Position numbers and translations under genes: made by a program. DNA of 13,869 bases from NCBI GenBank assembly GCA_937967805.1, contig CALBTC010000409.1, positions 1 to 13,869 of the forward strand, read 5' to 3'. Below, piece after piece: positions 12,944 to 13,869 of the stretch (the first letter of the stretch is position 1; each line of letters opens with the position of its first letter). The notes below the pieces were generated by a model that saw only the letters and a program-made list of their open reading frames with translations, did no database searches and was not told where the DNA came from. This DNA comes from an uncultured Anaerolineaceae bacterium (GTDB lineage Bacteria > Chloroflexota > Anaerolineae > Promineifilales > Promineifilaceae).

Positions 12944-13768
12944 TTGCTATCGAACTTAACTGGAACAATTACTCCCTGGATTTTGGGGACACTCATTTTA
13001 TTACTGCTGCTTGCCCTGGCTATTGTTTTTAAGTCTTGGCGAGAGATGAAGCGTTCGCCATACTTTTTTATGCGGCTTCAGGCAGAGAAACGTCTACAGA
13101 CCTACTCCTTTGCGAGTTTGGGTCTCATGGCTGCTTCCGTCGTGTTTGCGCTTTATGCGCTGCGCCCCCCCGTTGATAACACGCCCCTTGTTGCTGTTTT
13201 AACCAATGCCAAACCTGTTACGGATGAAGTTGCTGCTTTAACAAAGCTGGACAGTGTGGGTGTGGAATTTGTGGCGGAAACGGCCGTTACCTCCCAAATT
13301 GTTTCTACCACCGGCAATGATCCGCTCTTTTTGGCCGATGCCGATTCATTGGTTCAGGCGGCTCTCACACTGCCGGAAGAGTATAATCGATTTGAGCCAC
13401 AAGTAGAACTTAAAGAAGACACAGCGCTGGGGGCCATCAGCTTTTCTACAAAAATTGACGACGATTTTCAGGCAGTTGATCCAACGAATATTTTTGCCGT
13501 TGGTTCCTACACCGTGTATGCCACGTTCTCTTATGACGGCATGGCAGACGGCATGACCTGGGCCTGGGTTTGGCGCCATGATGGGGAAGTGGTTGATGGC
13601 GGCAATGAAGTGTGGAAATATGGTCAGGATGGTCCCGGCTACATTTACTACAATCCAAAAGATGGCTTCCGCGCCGGGGAATATACGTTGGAAGTTTGGG
13701 TTAATGAGGAACTGTTAACCCGCTCCAACATGCGCATGACCGGCTCTGCTTTGTCATCCGGTAACTAA
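12944..13768 (+). CDS. Two-TM membrane protein with extracytoplasmic beta-rich domain, unknown function
   Basis: I do not recognise this 274-residue protein. From a TTG start it has a TM helix at about 11-29, a basic cytoplasmic loop (KSWREMKRSPYFFMRLQAEK), a second TM at about 54-72, then about 200 residues outside the membrane. The last 90 residues look like a small beta sandwich: a YATFSYDGM strand, an aromatic WAWVWRHDGE strand, and a closing GEYTLEVWVNEELL strand. That pattern recalls Ig-like or ligand-binding modules, but I cannot assign a family. The TTG at 12944 is chosen because GAAGAGGG (12927-12934) lies nine bases upstream and the earlier TTG codons precede the predicted mRNA start or the RBS. 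Two tandem promoters with inverted repeats suggest regulation. It is divergent from ccmA and ends before a strong terminator, so it is probably monocistronic. Confidence 0.7.
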   Translation: MLSNLTGTITPWILGTLILLLLLALAIVFKSWREMKRSPYFFMRLQAEKRLQTYSFASLGLMAASVVFALYALRPPVDNTPLVAVLTNAKPVTDEVAALTKLDSVGVEFVAETAVTSQIVSTTGNDPLFLADADSLVQAALTLPEEYNRFEPQVELKEDTALGAISFSTKIDDDFQAVDPTNIFAVGSYTVYATFSYDGMADGMTWAWVWRHDGEVVDGGNEVWKYGQDGPGYIYYNPKDGFRAGEYTLEVWVNEELLTRSNMRMTGSALSSGN

Positions 13769-13782
13769 ACTACATTTGCAAT

Positions 13783-13814
13783 CAACACTATGCGGCCGTT
13801 TGGCTGCATTGTTG
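13783..13814 (+). terminator. First hairpin after the 12944 gene
   Basis: ATGCGGCC (13790-13797) pairs with GGCTGCAT (13802-13809), with one G-T pair and a GTTT loop. CAACA and TGTTG extend the stem after a two-base bulge. The T tract downstream is short and interrupted, so termination would be partial. It may instead protect the mRNA 3' end. Confidence 0.4.
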
Positions 13815-13843
13815 TTTGAAGGAAGAGAAGAGGAAGAAGGGAT

Positions 13844-13869
13844 AGCCCGGCCATTTGGCCGGGCTTTTG
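13844..13869 (+). terminator. Rho-independent terminator at the right edge
   Basis: AGCCCGGCC (13844-13852) and GGCCGGGCT (13857-13865) form a perfect nine-pair GC-rich stem with an ATTT loop, followed by TTTT before the window ends. It ends the transcript of the 12944 gene. Confidence 0.85.

Noticed and set aside
12733..12996. 87-codon minus-strand frame upstream of ccmA
   Set aside because: It overlaps both plus-strand promoters and the start of the 12944 gene, with no RBS and no recognisable motif.

Overview
The window looks like chromosomal DNA of a moderately GC-rich bacterium, most likely a Chloroflexota member (Anaerolineae or Caldilineae-like). This is inferred from a lipoprotein with a Pro/Thr/Glu linker in front of repeated beta-sandwich domains, a DinG helicase with a fused exonuclease domain, and the CcmABCD plus CcdA set. 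No 16S gene or other phylogenetic anchor is present, so the assignment is tentative. I see no mobile element, CRISPR array, tRNA or rRNA.

Layout. Positions 1-43 hold the first 14 codons of a minus-strand gene with a near-consensus promoter and a 16-bp palindrome in its leader. Positions 390-3215 (+) encode an exonuclease-helicase of the DinG family. Positions 3498-5606 (+) encode a secreted acidic lipoprotein with four repeated domains, followed by an inverted repeat and a rho-independent terminator. Positions 5795-7045 (+) encode FabF (3-oxoacyl-ACP synthase II), which converges on a long minus-strand cluster. Read leftward from 12605, that cluster is ccmA, ccmB, ccmC, a ccmD-like gene, ccdA, a tlpA/resA-like thioredoxin and a DUF2085 membrane protein, ending at 7073. 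A two-TM protein of unknown function (12944-13768, +) is divergent from ccmA and ends at two hairpins, the second a classic terminator.

How the genes work together. CcmA and CcmB (ABC ATPase and permease) with CcmC and CcmD form the heme-handling half of System I cytochrome c maturation. CcdA carries reducing power across the membrane to a membrane-anchored thioredoxin (TlpA) that can reduce the heme-binding cysteines of apocytochrome c. CcmE, CcmF and CcmH are not in the window. The plus-strand genes look like separate transcription units.

The most unusual signals are at DNA level. First, the palindromic octamer ACGGCCGT occurs 18 times in 13.9 kb, in coding and intergenic DNA and in all three reading frames; this resembles a highly iterated palindrome such as cyanobacterial HIP1. 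Second, four gaps carry long imperfect inverted repeats; three are built from degenerate 8-9 nt tandem units, or share the same heptamer, and the fourth is built of CAGTAA-like units.
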